Assembly (NCBI GenBank): GCA_963169665.1
Contig: CAUJET010000214.1
Coordinates: 1 to 34,306 of the forward strand
DNA: 34,306 nucleotides
Source: Actinomycetota bacterium
GTDB lineage: Bacteria > Actinomycetota > Acidimicrobiia > Acidimicrobiales > Ilumatobacteraceae
Direction of reading: 5' to 3'
A program made the position numbers and the translations under genes. Below, piece by piece: positions 15,733 through 23,800 of this stretch. The notes below the pieces were generated by a model. It was not told where the DNA came from. It did not search any database and saw nothing but the letters and a program-made list of their open reading frames with translations. How positions within the stretch are numbered: position 1 is the first letter of the stretch; each line of letters starts with the position of its first letter.

Positions 15733-17493
15733 TCAGGAGAGGTAGACGTTCCTGATCACTTCATCGATCGTGGTGATGTCGTTGGTCACCGCGGCCATCG
15801 CCTCCTGGCCCATGGTGCGCATGCCCTGTTTCATCGCGAGTTCGCGGACGTCGTGCGGGCTGGCGCCCGACACCAGCAGCTGACCGATCTCCTCGGTCAC
15901 CTCCAGCACCTCGTAGACGCCGAGTCGGTCGCGGTAGCCGGTGTCGCTGCAGAAGTTGCAGCCGGTGCCCCGCATGAAGCGGTCCTTGTCGGCGCCGCCG
16001 AGATAGCGGTACCACTTGAGCTCCTGGGCGGTCGGCTCGTAGGGCGCGGCGCACGAATCGCACACGCGGCGCACGAGGCGCTGGCCGACGACGCCGACGA
16101 GTGACGACGACACCAGGAACGGCTCGATGCCCATGTCGAGCAGTCGGTACAGCGCCGAGCTCGCATCGGTCGCATGGAGTGACGACATGACGAGGTGACC
16201 GGTGAGGGCGGACTGCACCGCGATGCGGGCGGTCTCCTGGTCGCGGATCTCGCCGACGAGGATCACGTCGGGGTCCTGGCGCAGGATCGACTTCAGGCCG
16301 GTGGCGAAGGTGACGTCGGCCTGCAGGTTGATCTGCATCTGGTTCACGGCGGGGAACACGTACTCCACCGGGTCCTCGATCGTCATCACGTTCAGCTCGC
16401 TGCGGCTGATCTCGGCGAGCGTTGCGTAGAGCGTCGTGGTCTTGCCGGAGCCGGTCGGGCCGCTGCAGATGATCATGCCGTAGGGCTTGTGCACGATCGA
16501 CAGGTAGCGCTCGTGGCTGTCGGGCGGCATCCCGAGATCGGACAGCTGCTTCATCGAGCGCCGCTTGTCGAGCAGACGGAGCACGGCCGTCTCGCCCCAG
16601 ATGGTCGAGGCGGTCGCGACGCGGACGTCGAGGCCGACACCGTCGAGGTTCATCTGGAACTGGCCGTCCTGCGGACGTCGACGTTCGACGATGTCCATCT
16701 CCGCCATGATCTTGATACGGCTGACGAGCTCGGGCCCTGCGGTCGCCGGCAGGCTCAGCACCTCGCGCAGCGCACCGTCGATGCGGTAACGGATGCGCAG
16801 CCGTCCGTCGGTGGGCTCGACGTGGATGTCGGAGGCCCGGTCGCGCAGCGCCTGGGCGACGATCTTGTTCACCAGTTGGATGATCGGTGCGTCGCCGCCT
16901 GCGACCTCGACGATCTCGGTGACCGGCGTGGCGTCGGCCCAGAACTGCTGCACCTGATCGTCCACGGACGACAGCACGCGGTAGTGGGTGTTGAGCGCGA
17001 ACTGCACGTCCTGCGGGGGCGCGAGGTGGATGTTGACCGCGCTGACCGGTAGGCGTTCGAGCGCCTCGCGGACCGCCGGGTCGGCACCGTTCGCGATCGC
17101 GACGTCGAGGACGTCGTCGACGAGCCGCATCGGCATGATCTCGAACTCGCGTGCCGTCGACTCCGGCACGATCGCGAGCGCCTCGTCGGTCGGTCGTTCG
17201 CGGCGCAGGTCGATCGTCGGGAGTCCGAGCTGACGAGCGAGGGCCTGGGTGAGCACCCGCTGGTCCAACAGTCCTTGCTCCACCAGGATCGCGCCGAGCT
17301 GGCGGCCTGACTCCTGCTGCAGGTTCAGCGACGCGCTGAGCTGCTCGGGTGTCACCAGGTTCTCGGACACGAGGACGTCGCCGAGGCGGGCGCGCTGGCC
17401 GGCCTCGATCATCGTGGTCACCTGAGCGGCATGGATGATGGTGCTGCCGGGGACGGACGGGTCGGGTTCGTGCTGCTTACGGAGCCGCTTCAC
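15733..17493 (-). CDS. pilB: Type IV pilus / type II secretion assembly ATPase with MshEN domain
   Basis: 586 residues. Residues about 36-90 are two MshEN repeats (RLGDVLVSENLVTPEQL..., QLGAILVEQGLLDQ...LARQLGLP), the motif that binds c-di-GMP in MshE-type ATPases. The ATPase core has Walker A GPTGSGKTTT (345-354), the Asp box TIEDPVEY, Walker B region DPDVILVGEIRD, the His box GHLVMSSLHATDA, and a tetracysteine zinc site (C478, C481, C512, C515). It powers pilin extraction from the inner membrane with PilC. The start is a GTG with no clear ribosome site; an ATG 27 codons in also leaves the MshEN motif intact. It is divergent from pilC (235-base gap) rather than in its operon. Confidence 0.94.
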   Translation of the reverse strand: MKRLRKQHEPDPSVPGSTIIHAAQVTTMIEAGQRARLGDVLVSENLVTPEQLSASLNLQQESGRQLGAILVEQGLLDQRVLTQALARQLGLPTIDLRRERPTDEALAIVPESTAREFEIMPMRLVDDVLDVAIANGADPAVREALERLPVSAVNIHLAPPQDVQFALNTHYRVLSSVDDQVQQFWADATPVTEIVEVAGGDAPIIQLVNKIVAQALRDRASDIHVEPTDGRLRIRYRIDGALREVLSLPATAGPELVSRIKIMAEMDIVERRRPQDGQFQMNLDGVGLDVRVATASTIWGETAVLRLLDKRRSMKQLSDLGMPPDSHERYLSIVHKPYGMIICSGPTGSGKTTTLYATLAEISRSELNVMTIEDPVEYVFPAVNQMQINLQADVTFATGLKSILRQDPDVILVGEIRDQETARIAVQSALTGHLVMSSLHATDASSALYRLLDMGIEPFLVSSSLVGVVGQRLVRRVCDSCAAPYEPTAQELKWYRYLGGADKDRFMRGTGCNFCSDTGYRDRLGVYEVLEVTEEIGQLLVSGASPHDVRELAMKQGMRTMGQEAMAAVTNDITTIDEVIRNVYLS

Positions 17494-17649
17494 TCACTCG
17501 ACCGTCCCCCGCGTGGCCGATCGCGCCAGTGGGTGCCCCGCTCGGGGGCTCCGGGGTGGCCTGAGATGGGCCAGGGCGTGTCGATCCCGGTTCGGATCTC
17601 AGGTGACGGGTGGGTGAGGGGAGGGACGATCGGGCCAGACCCCTGCCGA

Positions 17650-17702
17650 TCCGGGGGACCCCCGGACCATCACGTGGGACCGGCGTCCTTCGGAACGGAC
17701 GC
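17650..17702 (+). other. Tandem hairpins in the pilC leader
   Basis: Two inverted repeats lie in the gap between the divergent pilB and pilC genes: TCCGGGGG-A-CCCCCGGA (17650-17666) and GCGTCC-TTCGGAAC-GGACGC (17683-17702). The second ends 10 bases before the AGGAGG of pilC. The first could be a protein-binding dyad or an RNA stem. No riboswitch consensus was recognised. Confidence 0.4.
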
Positions 17703-17728
17703 GCGGCGCACGAGGAGGTCTGGCCATC

Positions 17729-19123
17729 GTGGCTGCACGAAGCGGAGGCGAGCGATCACGTCGGGACGACCCGTCCGACGTCGAGTCGTCGTCGACGGGC
17801 GCGCCCACGCTGCCCTCCACCGGTTCCAGCTCCGGCTCGGCGCCGGCGCCGCTGGCCTCGCTCGCATCCCCGCTGACCTCGCTGGACGACCTGCCCGGGC
17901 ACCCGGAGCAGGCGGTCGCCGAGCGCCGCTGGTTCAACCGCCGCCGCGAGCAGACGCCCGTCGCCAAGGACAACCGCAGCGACGCTCGTCGACGTGAGGA
18001 CACCGCAGCCGCCGCCCGCGCCGCGGCCGCGGATGCGCCGGACCCCAAGGACGCGCCGTGGTGGCGCCGCCAGTACGGCAAGACCGTCGCACCCGACGTC
18101 GTGATGGCCTTCTCGCGCCAGATGGCCTCGTTCGTCGAAGCGGGTATCTCCGTGCTCGAAGCGCTCGAGATCGTCGGCGAGGAGTCGGGCGACGCCGAGA
18201 TGAAGAAGGTCGTGCAGCAGATGCACGCCACGCTGCAACGCGGCGGCAGCTTCTCCGAGGCCGTCGCCAAGCATCCCTCCGTGTTCCCGCCGTACTACCG
18301 GGCGATGGTCCGCTCGGCGGAGTTCACCGGCAAGCTCGACGAGGTCCTCGAACAGCTCGCGGTGTACCTCGACCGCGACCTCACCGCGAAGCGCCAGGTG
18401 CGCAGCGCCCTCACCTATCCGACCGTCGTCCTGGTGGTCACCACGATCGCGATGGTCGTGATGTCGGTGTTCGTGCTGCCGAAGTTCGCGGGCATGTACC
18501 GCAGCCTCGGCGCCGACCTGCCCTTGCCGACGCGGATGCTGCTGTCGTCCACCGACTTCTTCACGGGCAACCTCCCGTTCCTCGCGGCGGGGGCGATCGT
18601 CTCGTTCCTCGTCGCCTACGCCGCGATCGGTGGCGCACACGGCAAGATCCGCCGCGACAAGCTCATGATGCGCATCCCCATCGTGGGTCACCTGTTCCAC
18701 ATCATCTCGCTCGAGCGCTTCTGTCGGGTGCTCTCCGCCCTCGCGAAGGCCGGCGTCCCGCTGCCCGATGCCATCGAGATGTCGGCGGCGAGCACCAACA
18801 ACACGGTGTTCGTCGAACGTATGGGCGCCGTGCGCGAGACCCTGATCCGCGGCGGTGGCCTCTCGGCTCCCGTCGCCGAGACCGAACTGTTCCCCACCGC
18901 GGCGCGACAGATGATCCGGGTGGGGGAGAAGACCGGCACGCTCTCGGTGCAGCTCGGCAAGGCCGCCGGCTACTACGAGCGCGAGGTCGCCTTCCACATG
19001 AAGAAGGCCACCGAGCTGTTCCAGCCCGCCGTGATCATGTTCGTCGGCGGCCTCGTCGGGTTCGTCGCCGTGGCCCAGGTGTCGGCGATGTACAGCATCT
19101 TCGGCCAGGTGCAGACGCCATGA
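17729..19123 (+). CDS. pilC: Type IV pilus inner-membrane platform protein PilC/GspF
   Basis: 464 residues. Two GspF (T2SSF) domains at about 124-247 and 325-447, each followed by membrane helices (about 225-252 and 430-461), with another hydrophobic segment near 275-300. VMAFSRQMASFVEAGISVLEAL and FCRVLSALAKAGVPLPDAIE are the repeated domain starts. The platform protein works with the PilB ATPase. The first 115 residues are an unusual Ser/Ala/Pro/charged, probably disordered cytoplasmic extension, making it longer than the usual roughly 400. The GTG at 17729 is supported by AGGAGG 10 bases upstream, so the extension is likely translated. It is the first gene of the plus-strand pilus cluster. 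Confidence 0.94.
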   Translation: MAARSGGERSRRDDPSDVESSSTGAPTLPSTGSSSGSAPAPLASLASPLTSLDDLPGHPEQAVAERRWFNRRREQTPVAKDNRSDARRREDTAAAARAAAADAPDPKDAPWWRRQYGKTVAPDVVMAFSRQMASFVEAGISVLEALEIVGEESGDAEMKKVVQQMHATLQRGGSFSEAVAKHPSVFPPYYRAMVRSAEFTGKLDEVLEQLAVYLDRDLTAKRQVRSALTYPTVVLVVTTIAMVVMSVFVLPKFAGMYRSLGADLPLPTRMLLSSTDFFTGNLPFLAAGAIVSFLVAYAAIGGAHGKIRRDKLMMRIPIVGHLFHIISLERFCRVLSALAKAGVPLPDAIEMSAASTNNTVFVERMGAVRETLIRGGGLSAPVAETELFPTAARQMIRVGEKTGTLSVQLGKAAGYYEREVAFHMKKATELFQPAVIMFVGGLVGFVAVAQVSAMYSIFGQVQTP

Positions 19124-19243
19124 CCTCCAGGACGATGACGGCGGTCTCGACCGGACCGCGCCGCGGAGGAATCCGTCCAGCCTCCTTGCACTCGGAACGA
19201 TTCCCCGGACATGTCTCCAGAGGCATCCCCCGGGGTGTCACCA

Positions 19244-19271
19244 CCGATCACCCGGATCGGGCGAGAGCCCG
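19244..19271 (+). other. Overlapping alternative hairpins upstream of the major prepilin
   Basis: CCGATC (19244-19249) can pair with GATCGG (19255-19260), while CGGGC (19258-19262) can pair with GCCCG (19267-19271) around a GNRA-type GAGA loop. The two stems share bases 19258-19260 and exclude each other. They lie in the 233-base gap between pilC and the prepilin gene, where no ribosome site or gene is evident. Confidence 0.35.
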
Positions 19272-19356
19272 GACCGGCCGCACAGAACCCCACCACCCAG
19301 CAATCCCCACCACACAGCCGACCGGCGGCGACACCACACGAAAGCAGATCACACAC

Positions 19357-19773
19357 ATGGACCAGAACCAGGACATCACTGCTGCTCCCTCGCAGCGCAC
19401 CCGTCAGGACAAGGGCTTCACCCTCGTCGAGATCCTCATCGCGATCGTGCTCGTCGGCATCTTGTCGGCAGTCGTCGTGGTGGGTGTCGGCAACCTCACC
19501 AGCAAGGGCACCTCGGCTGCCTGCTCGGCGTCGCTCGACGCGGCCAAGTCGGCCACGGTCGTCTACTACGGCTCGAACAACAGCGCTTGGCCCGCCACGA
19601 TGCTCGCGATGACCCAGACCACGCCTCCGGCGCTGTCGCTGCCCACGGGTGTCACCCTGAACACCTCCATCGTGGGTGGCAACGCCATCGGCACCGTCGC
19701 GACGGGCTCGGGGTGGACGCTCACCATGACGCCGAGCGTCGGTGGCGCCCAGCCGACCTTCGTCTGCGCCTGA
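19357..19773 (+). CDS. Type IV major prepilin
   Basis: 138 residues. The class III signal peptide is cut after Gly20 (RQDKG|FTLVEILIAIVLVGIL), giving Phe1 and Glu5 of the mature pilin, and the next 25 residues are the hydrophobic assembly helix. The head is small (about 90 residues), Ser/Thr-rich, with Cys56 and Cys137 able to form the C-terminal disulfide loop typical of pilins. It is the likely main subunit of the fibre because it is the smallest and cleanest prepilin in the cluster. The ATG at 19357 has no good ribosome site. The frame is open back to an ATG that overlaps the pilC stop (19120), but that stretch has rare AGA/AGG/CGA codons and looks non-coding. Confidence 0.92.
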   Translation: MDQNQDITAAPSQRTRQDKGFTLVEILIAIVLVGILSAVVVVGVGNLTSKGTSAACSASLDAAKSATVVYYGSNNSAWPATMLAMTQTTPPALSLPTGVTLNTSIVGGNAIGTVATGSGWTLTMTPSVGGAQPTFVCA

Positions 19774-19867
19774 TCAGGCTGCGCCTGCGCTGATCCCACC
19801 GGAGCAGCCAGGATCCGACGTGGCCCGCCCGGAGATCCCGGCGGGCGCGTCGGCGCACCGCACCGTC

Positions 19868-20347
19868 ATGGACATGAACTCGGTCTCGACCGATATGCCG
19901 CACGCATCCAACGATCGCCGACGTCACGGCTTCCCAGCTCATGCTGGGACGGCCGGTGCGTCGGCGGTCGCGCGTGCCGGGTCGCGTCGCGACAGTGGCG
20001 AGTCGCTGCTCGAGATCGTGATCACCGTGATGATCGTGGCGGTCACCGTCACCGCGCTCGTCGCCGGTCTCGGCAGCGCGGCCTCGGCGGGGAACGCCCA
20101 CCGGGTGGGTGTGCAGGCCGACACCGTGATGCGCAACTACGCCGAGGCGGCCAAGTCGGCCGTGCGTGCGTGCCGCGACGGTGCGGAATGGAAACCGGAC
20201 TACTCGCCGCCGGACGGGTTCGAGGTGTCGATGTCGCCCGAGGACACGTCGTGTCCGAGCGTGAAGGAGTCGCGGCGTCTGGAGCTGAGCGTCGTGTCGC
20301 CCTCGGGCACGCGCGACGTGATGACGATCGTGGTGAGGTCGCCGTGA
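19868..20347 (+). CDS. Minor prepilin (PilV/GspI-like)
   Basis: 159 residues from ATG 19868. The processing site is RRDSG|ESLLEIVITVMIVAV: cleavage after Gly44, Glu at +1 and the conserved Glu at +5, followed by a hydrophobic helix and a roughly 90-residue head with two cysteines (ACRDG, TSCPS). GESLLEIV with +1 Glu is the form common in actinobacterial PilV/GspI-like minor pilins. The leader is long; starts at a GTG (19820) or ATGs at 19874 and 19895 are alternatives. Its stop overlaps the next gene (GTGA), so it is coupled to the other minor prepilins, which probably prime assembly at the tip. Confidence 0.82.
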   Translation: MDMNSVSTDMPHASNDRRRHGFPAHAGTAGASAVARAGSRRDSGESLLEIVITVMIVAVTVTALVAGLGSAASAGNAHRVGVQADTVMRNYAEAAKSAVRACRDGAEWKPDYSPPDGFEVSMSPEDTSCPSVKESRRLELSVVSPSGTRDVMTIVVRSP

Positions 20348-20883
20348 GCGCACCCCGTCGTCGCCGTCCGATCGATCCCGCACGTCCGTTCGATCCCGTG
20401 CGCGCCGACCCCGGGCGCGACCGCGGTGCCTCGCTGATGATGGCCATCGGCTTCATGGTGCTGATCGGTGCGATCGCTGCGGGGCTGTCGAGCCTGGTGA
20501 CGACGAGCAACTACAACCGGATCACGCTCGAGATCGTGCGGGACCGCCAGTACGCGGCCGACGGGGCGATCGAGGAGGCGATCAGCACGGTCCGCTTCCT
20601 CGATCGTGCGGGCGACGGCTCGTGCGAGGCATCGGCCGGCAGCAGCAGCTCCGGACTCAACGACCTGAAGATCCGCGTCGACTGGGAGAACGTCTGCGGC
20701 GTGGTCCGCACCTCGACGGGCGAACTGGTCGCACAGCGCAACGTGGTGTTCTCCGCGTGCGAGGACACCGGCGCCGCCTGCCGGGAGGATGCGGTGATCG
20801 TTCGCGCTCAGGTGAACTTCGAACAGACCGCGACCGGGGAGGTCACGCGGACCTGGGTGCAGTCGTGGAGTGTGCTGCAGTGA
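20344..20883 (+). CDS. Minor prepilin-like protein lacking Glu5 (PilX/GspK-like)
   Basis: 179 residues. A basic leader ending DPGRDRG is followed by ASLMMAIGFMVLIGAIAAGL, a hydrophobic helix in the position of a prepilin helix. If cut after Gly28, residue +5 is Met33, not Glu. PilX- and GspK-type proteins begin this way, and in type II systems the pseudopilin without Glu5 occupies the tip. The head holds four cysteines (GSCEAS, ENVCGV, SACEDT, AACRED). The GTG start overlaps the previous stop and its own stop overlaps the next start (both GTGA). I do not claim a firm family; size is below typical GspK. Confidence 0.75.
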   Translation: MSAPRRRRPIDPARPFDPVRADPGRDRGASLMMAIGFMVLIGAIAAGLSSLVTTSNYNRITLEIVRDRQYAADGAIEEAISTVRFLDRAGDGSCEASAGSSSSGLNDLKIRVDWENVCGVVRTSTGELVAQRNVVFSACEDTGAACREDAVIVRAQVNFEQTATGEVTRTWVQSWSVLQ

Positions 20884-23800
20884 TCACCGCCCGGCCGGCG
20901 TGCGAGCGCAGCGATCGGGACCGTGGCTTCAACCTCGTCGAGATCCTCATCGCGATCGTCCTGAGCGGCATCGTCTCGGGCGTGATCGTGTCGACGCTGT
21001 TCACGTCGCTCGACGTGATCGACAACACCACGAACATGGTCGCCGATTCGGCGGACCAGTCGCTGGTGTCCACGTATCTCTACCGCGACGCCCAGGCTTC
21101 GGCCGGCACCGACCCGGCGACGGCGCAGGCCGCGTCGGGAGCGGGCGTGGCCGTCCCGACAGGCGGCGGTGACTGGGGAGGGTGCGAACAGGACGGCACG
21201 CTCGTCGTGAGGTTCTCGTGGGTGGATCGGTCGGCGACGTCCGACCTCTCGACGGTCACCACCTGGGCGGTCGACCGGCAGGATCAGCTGGTTCGCCGTT
21301 CGTGCGACGCCGACGGATCGGTCGACCTGGTGCTGGGCCGGAACATCTCGTCGGTGTCCGCCGCCTGTCGTCCCGACCCGGCGTGCGTGGGGGAGTCGAC
21401 GTCGATCTCGCTGTCGGTGCGCGGCGCGAACACTCGTGTCCCGAGCGACTACACCCTGACCGCATCGCTCCGTGGCGATCTCCAGGAATCACCGAACGTC
21501 AGCAGCGCCGCGCCGGTGGCGTTGCTGGTGCTGGGCGAGCAGTCAGCCACGGGCGCCTGCCCGGTGCTCGACCTCGCCGGCAAGCGACCGGTGAACGTGC
21601 TCGGCAACGTCGTCGTGAGCGCGAGCTGCGGCGCGTCGCCGGTCACCGGCGACCAGACGCTGCTGAAGGTCTCGGGCACCACGTCGATGCTGTCGCGCGT
21701 CGACGACCCGTACGCGTCGGTGACGCCACCCGTCGACGACTGCTCGCGCGACTCGGGGTTGAAGCCGGGATCGAGCAGCGGTGCCGACGAGGTCGTCGTG
21801 CACACGTCGACCGTCACCCTGAGCGGCGCGATCGCGTTCCAACCGGGCCGACACGTGTTCTGCAAGGGACTGAGCGTCGCCGACGATGCCACGATCACCG
21901 GCACCGGGGTGCTGTGGTACGTGCGCGGCGGGCTGAAGGTGTCGACGACCGCGACGATCGACCTGTCGCCGGCGACCAAGGGTCCCTACGGCAACCTGTT
22001 GGTGTGGGCCCCCGGCACCGACGACGTGTCCATCGGTGGCGACCCGATCAGCAGCTACCGCGGTGTCGTGTACGCGCCGGGCGCACGCGTGACGGTCACC
22101 TCGGGCACCGCCATCCACGTCGGCACGGTCGCCGCGGCTGAGGTGACGATCGGGGGAGCGGGGTTCACCCGACTCGGCCTGCCCGTCCCGACGCTCTCGC
22201 CGGGCATCACGGCCCTGCCTGCCGGTCAGTCCGGCGTGGCGTATCCCACGACGCCGATCGCCTACGGCGGCGGGACCGCCCCGTACACGTACTCGGTGAG
22301 CGGGCTCCCGTCGGGCTTGGTGATGAGCGCCAACGGATCGATCACCGGCACCCCGACCGCTGCGGGGTCCTTCAACGTCCGTGTCGTCGTGAGCGACGCG
22401 ACCCAGGCGTACGCCACCGTCACGTTCCCGTTGACGATCCGGACGGCCGTGTCGGTCGGCGCCCCGTCGACGTTGCCGAACGGTCAGGCCGGCACGGCGT
22501 ACACGTCGACCACGATGACCGGGGCCGGTGGCCTCGCGCCGTACTCGTGGAGTGCGAGCGGGCTGCCTGCAGGGATGTCGATGACGTCGGCCGGTGTGCT
22601 GCGCGGGACTCCGACGGCGTCGGGCACCTTCACCGTCGTGGTCACCGTCGCCGACACCGCCGGTGGTGTCGCGACCCGCAGCTACACGCTGACCATCGGC
22701 GTCGGCGGCACGCCGTCGAACCCGTTCGGTGCCGCCAAACGGTTCCAGATCATCACCGAGGGCAACGCCACGCTCGGCTCGTTCGGCATCGAGGGCGCTG
22801 CCGCCATCGGCGGCAATCTCGTGTTCAAGAACTACCAGACCGTGGCGGCGTCGGAGACGTCGACGTTCACGCCCTCGGTCGGCGGCCAGGCCGTCGGCCT
22901 GGTGGTCGGCGGCACGGTCGACCTCGCCGGGTCGGGTGCGAACAACCAGCTCACGGTCGGCACCGGGTTCCTCCACGTCGGCGGTGTGGGCGGCGGTGCG
23001 CTCACCACCTGGGGCACCAACGTGCACCTCGCGACCGCTGGGGTGACCGACAACTGGTCGACGCCGCGGGCGATCGTCACCGCCGACCAGAGCAACCAGG
23101 CCGCCTACCCGGTCGTCGCCCCCGGCGTGTTCGACACGGCGAGCACGTTCACCCAGTTCCGGGCCAGCAGCGCCAGCATCGCCGCGCTCGACCCGACCAC
23201 GTGCAGTTCGATCGCAGCGCCCGCGGTGACCACCGCCTTCGGCAACTACACCCTCACCCTCGTGGCGGGGAAGGTGAACGTGTGGAACCTGACGCTCGCC
23301 CAGATCACCGCGATGGGCAACGTGAGCGGGCCCACGAACGCGAGCGCCGCCACGCCGCTCGTCATCAACGTCACCGACGCCGGCTCGATCACCCTGCCCG
23401 AGCGCTACTGGGGGCCGCTGCAGAGCGGGACGAAGTCGGCGATCATGTGGAACTTCCCGAACGCCACGGCGGTGAACGTGCGGGGTGTGTTCTACGGATC
23501 GCTGTTCGCCCCCGACGCGGCGGTGAGCATCGACAACGTCACGTTCGAGGGTGACGTCGTCGCCAAGACGGCCACGATCACGTCGGGCAAGTACGGGCTC
23601 GCCCACTGGACGACCGCCATCCCGTGCACGCTCGGCGCGCTCAGCGTGCAGGGCCCCGGTTCGCTCGCGAACGGTCAGGTCGGCATCGCCTACGGCGTCA
23701 CGATGGACGGCTCCGGCGGGTCGCCCTCCTACACGTGGGCGGTCAGCGGCCTGCCCGCCGGCCTCGCGATGACCAGCGCCGGTGTCGTCAGCGGCACACC

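Noticed and set aside
19120..19356. N-terminal extension of the major prepilin to an ATG overlapping the pilC stop (ATGA)
   Set aside because: In frame, but uses AGA, AGG, CGA and GGA codons unlike its neighbours and would give a 99-residue leader.
19124..19356. c-di-GMP riboswitch upstream of the prepilin
   Set aside because: Attractive in this context, but the conserved GEMM core sequence and its tetraloop-receptor arrangement are not visible.
21543..23606. 687-codon minus-strand open frame inside the adhesin gene
   Set aside because: Compositional shadow of a very long GC-rich gene; no domain visible.
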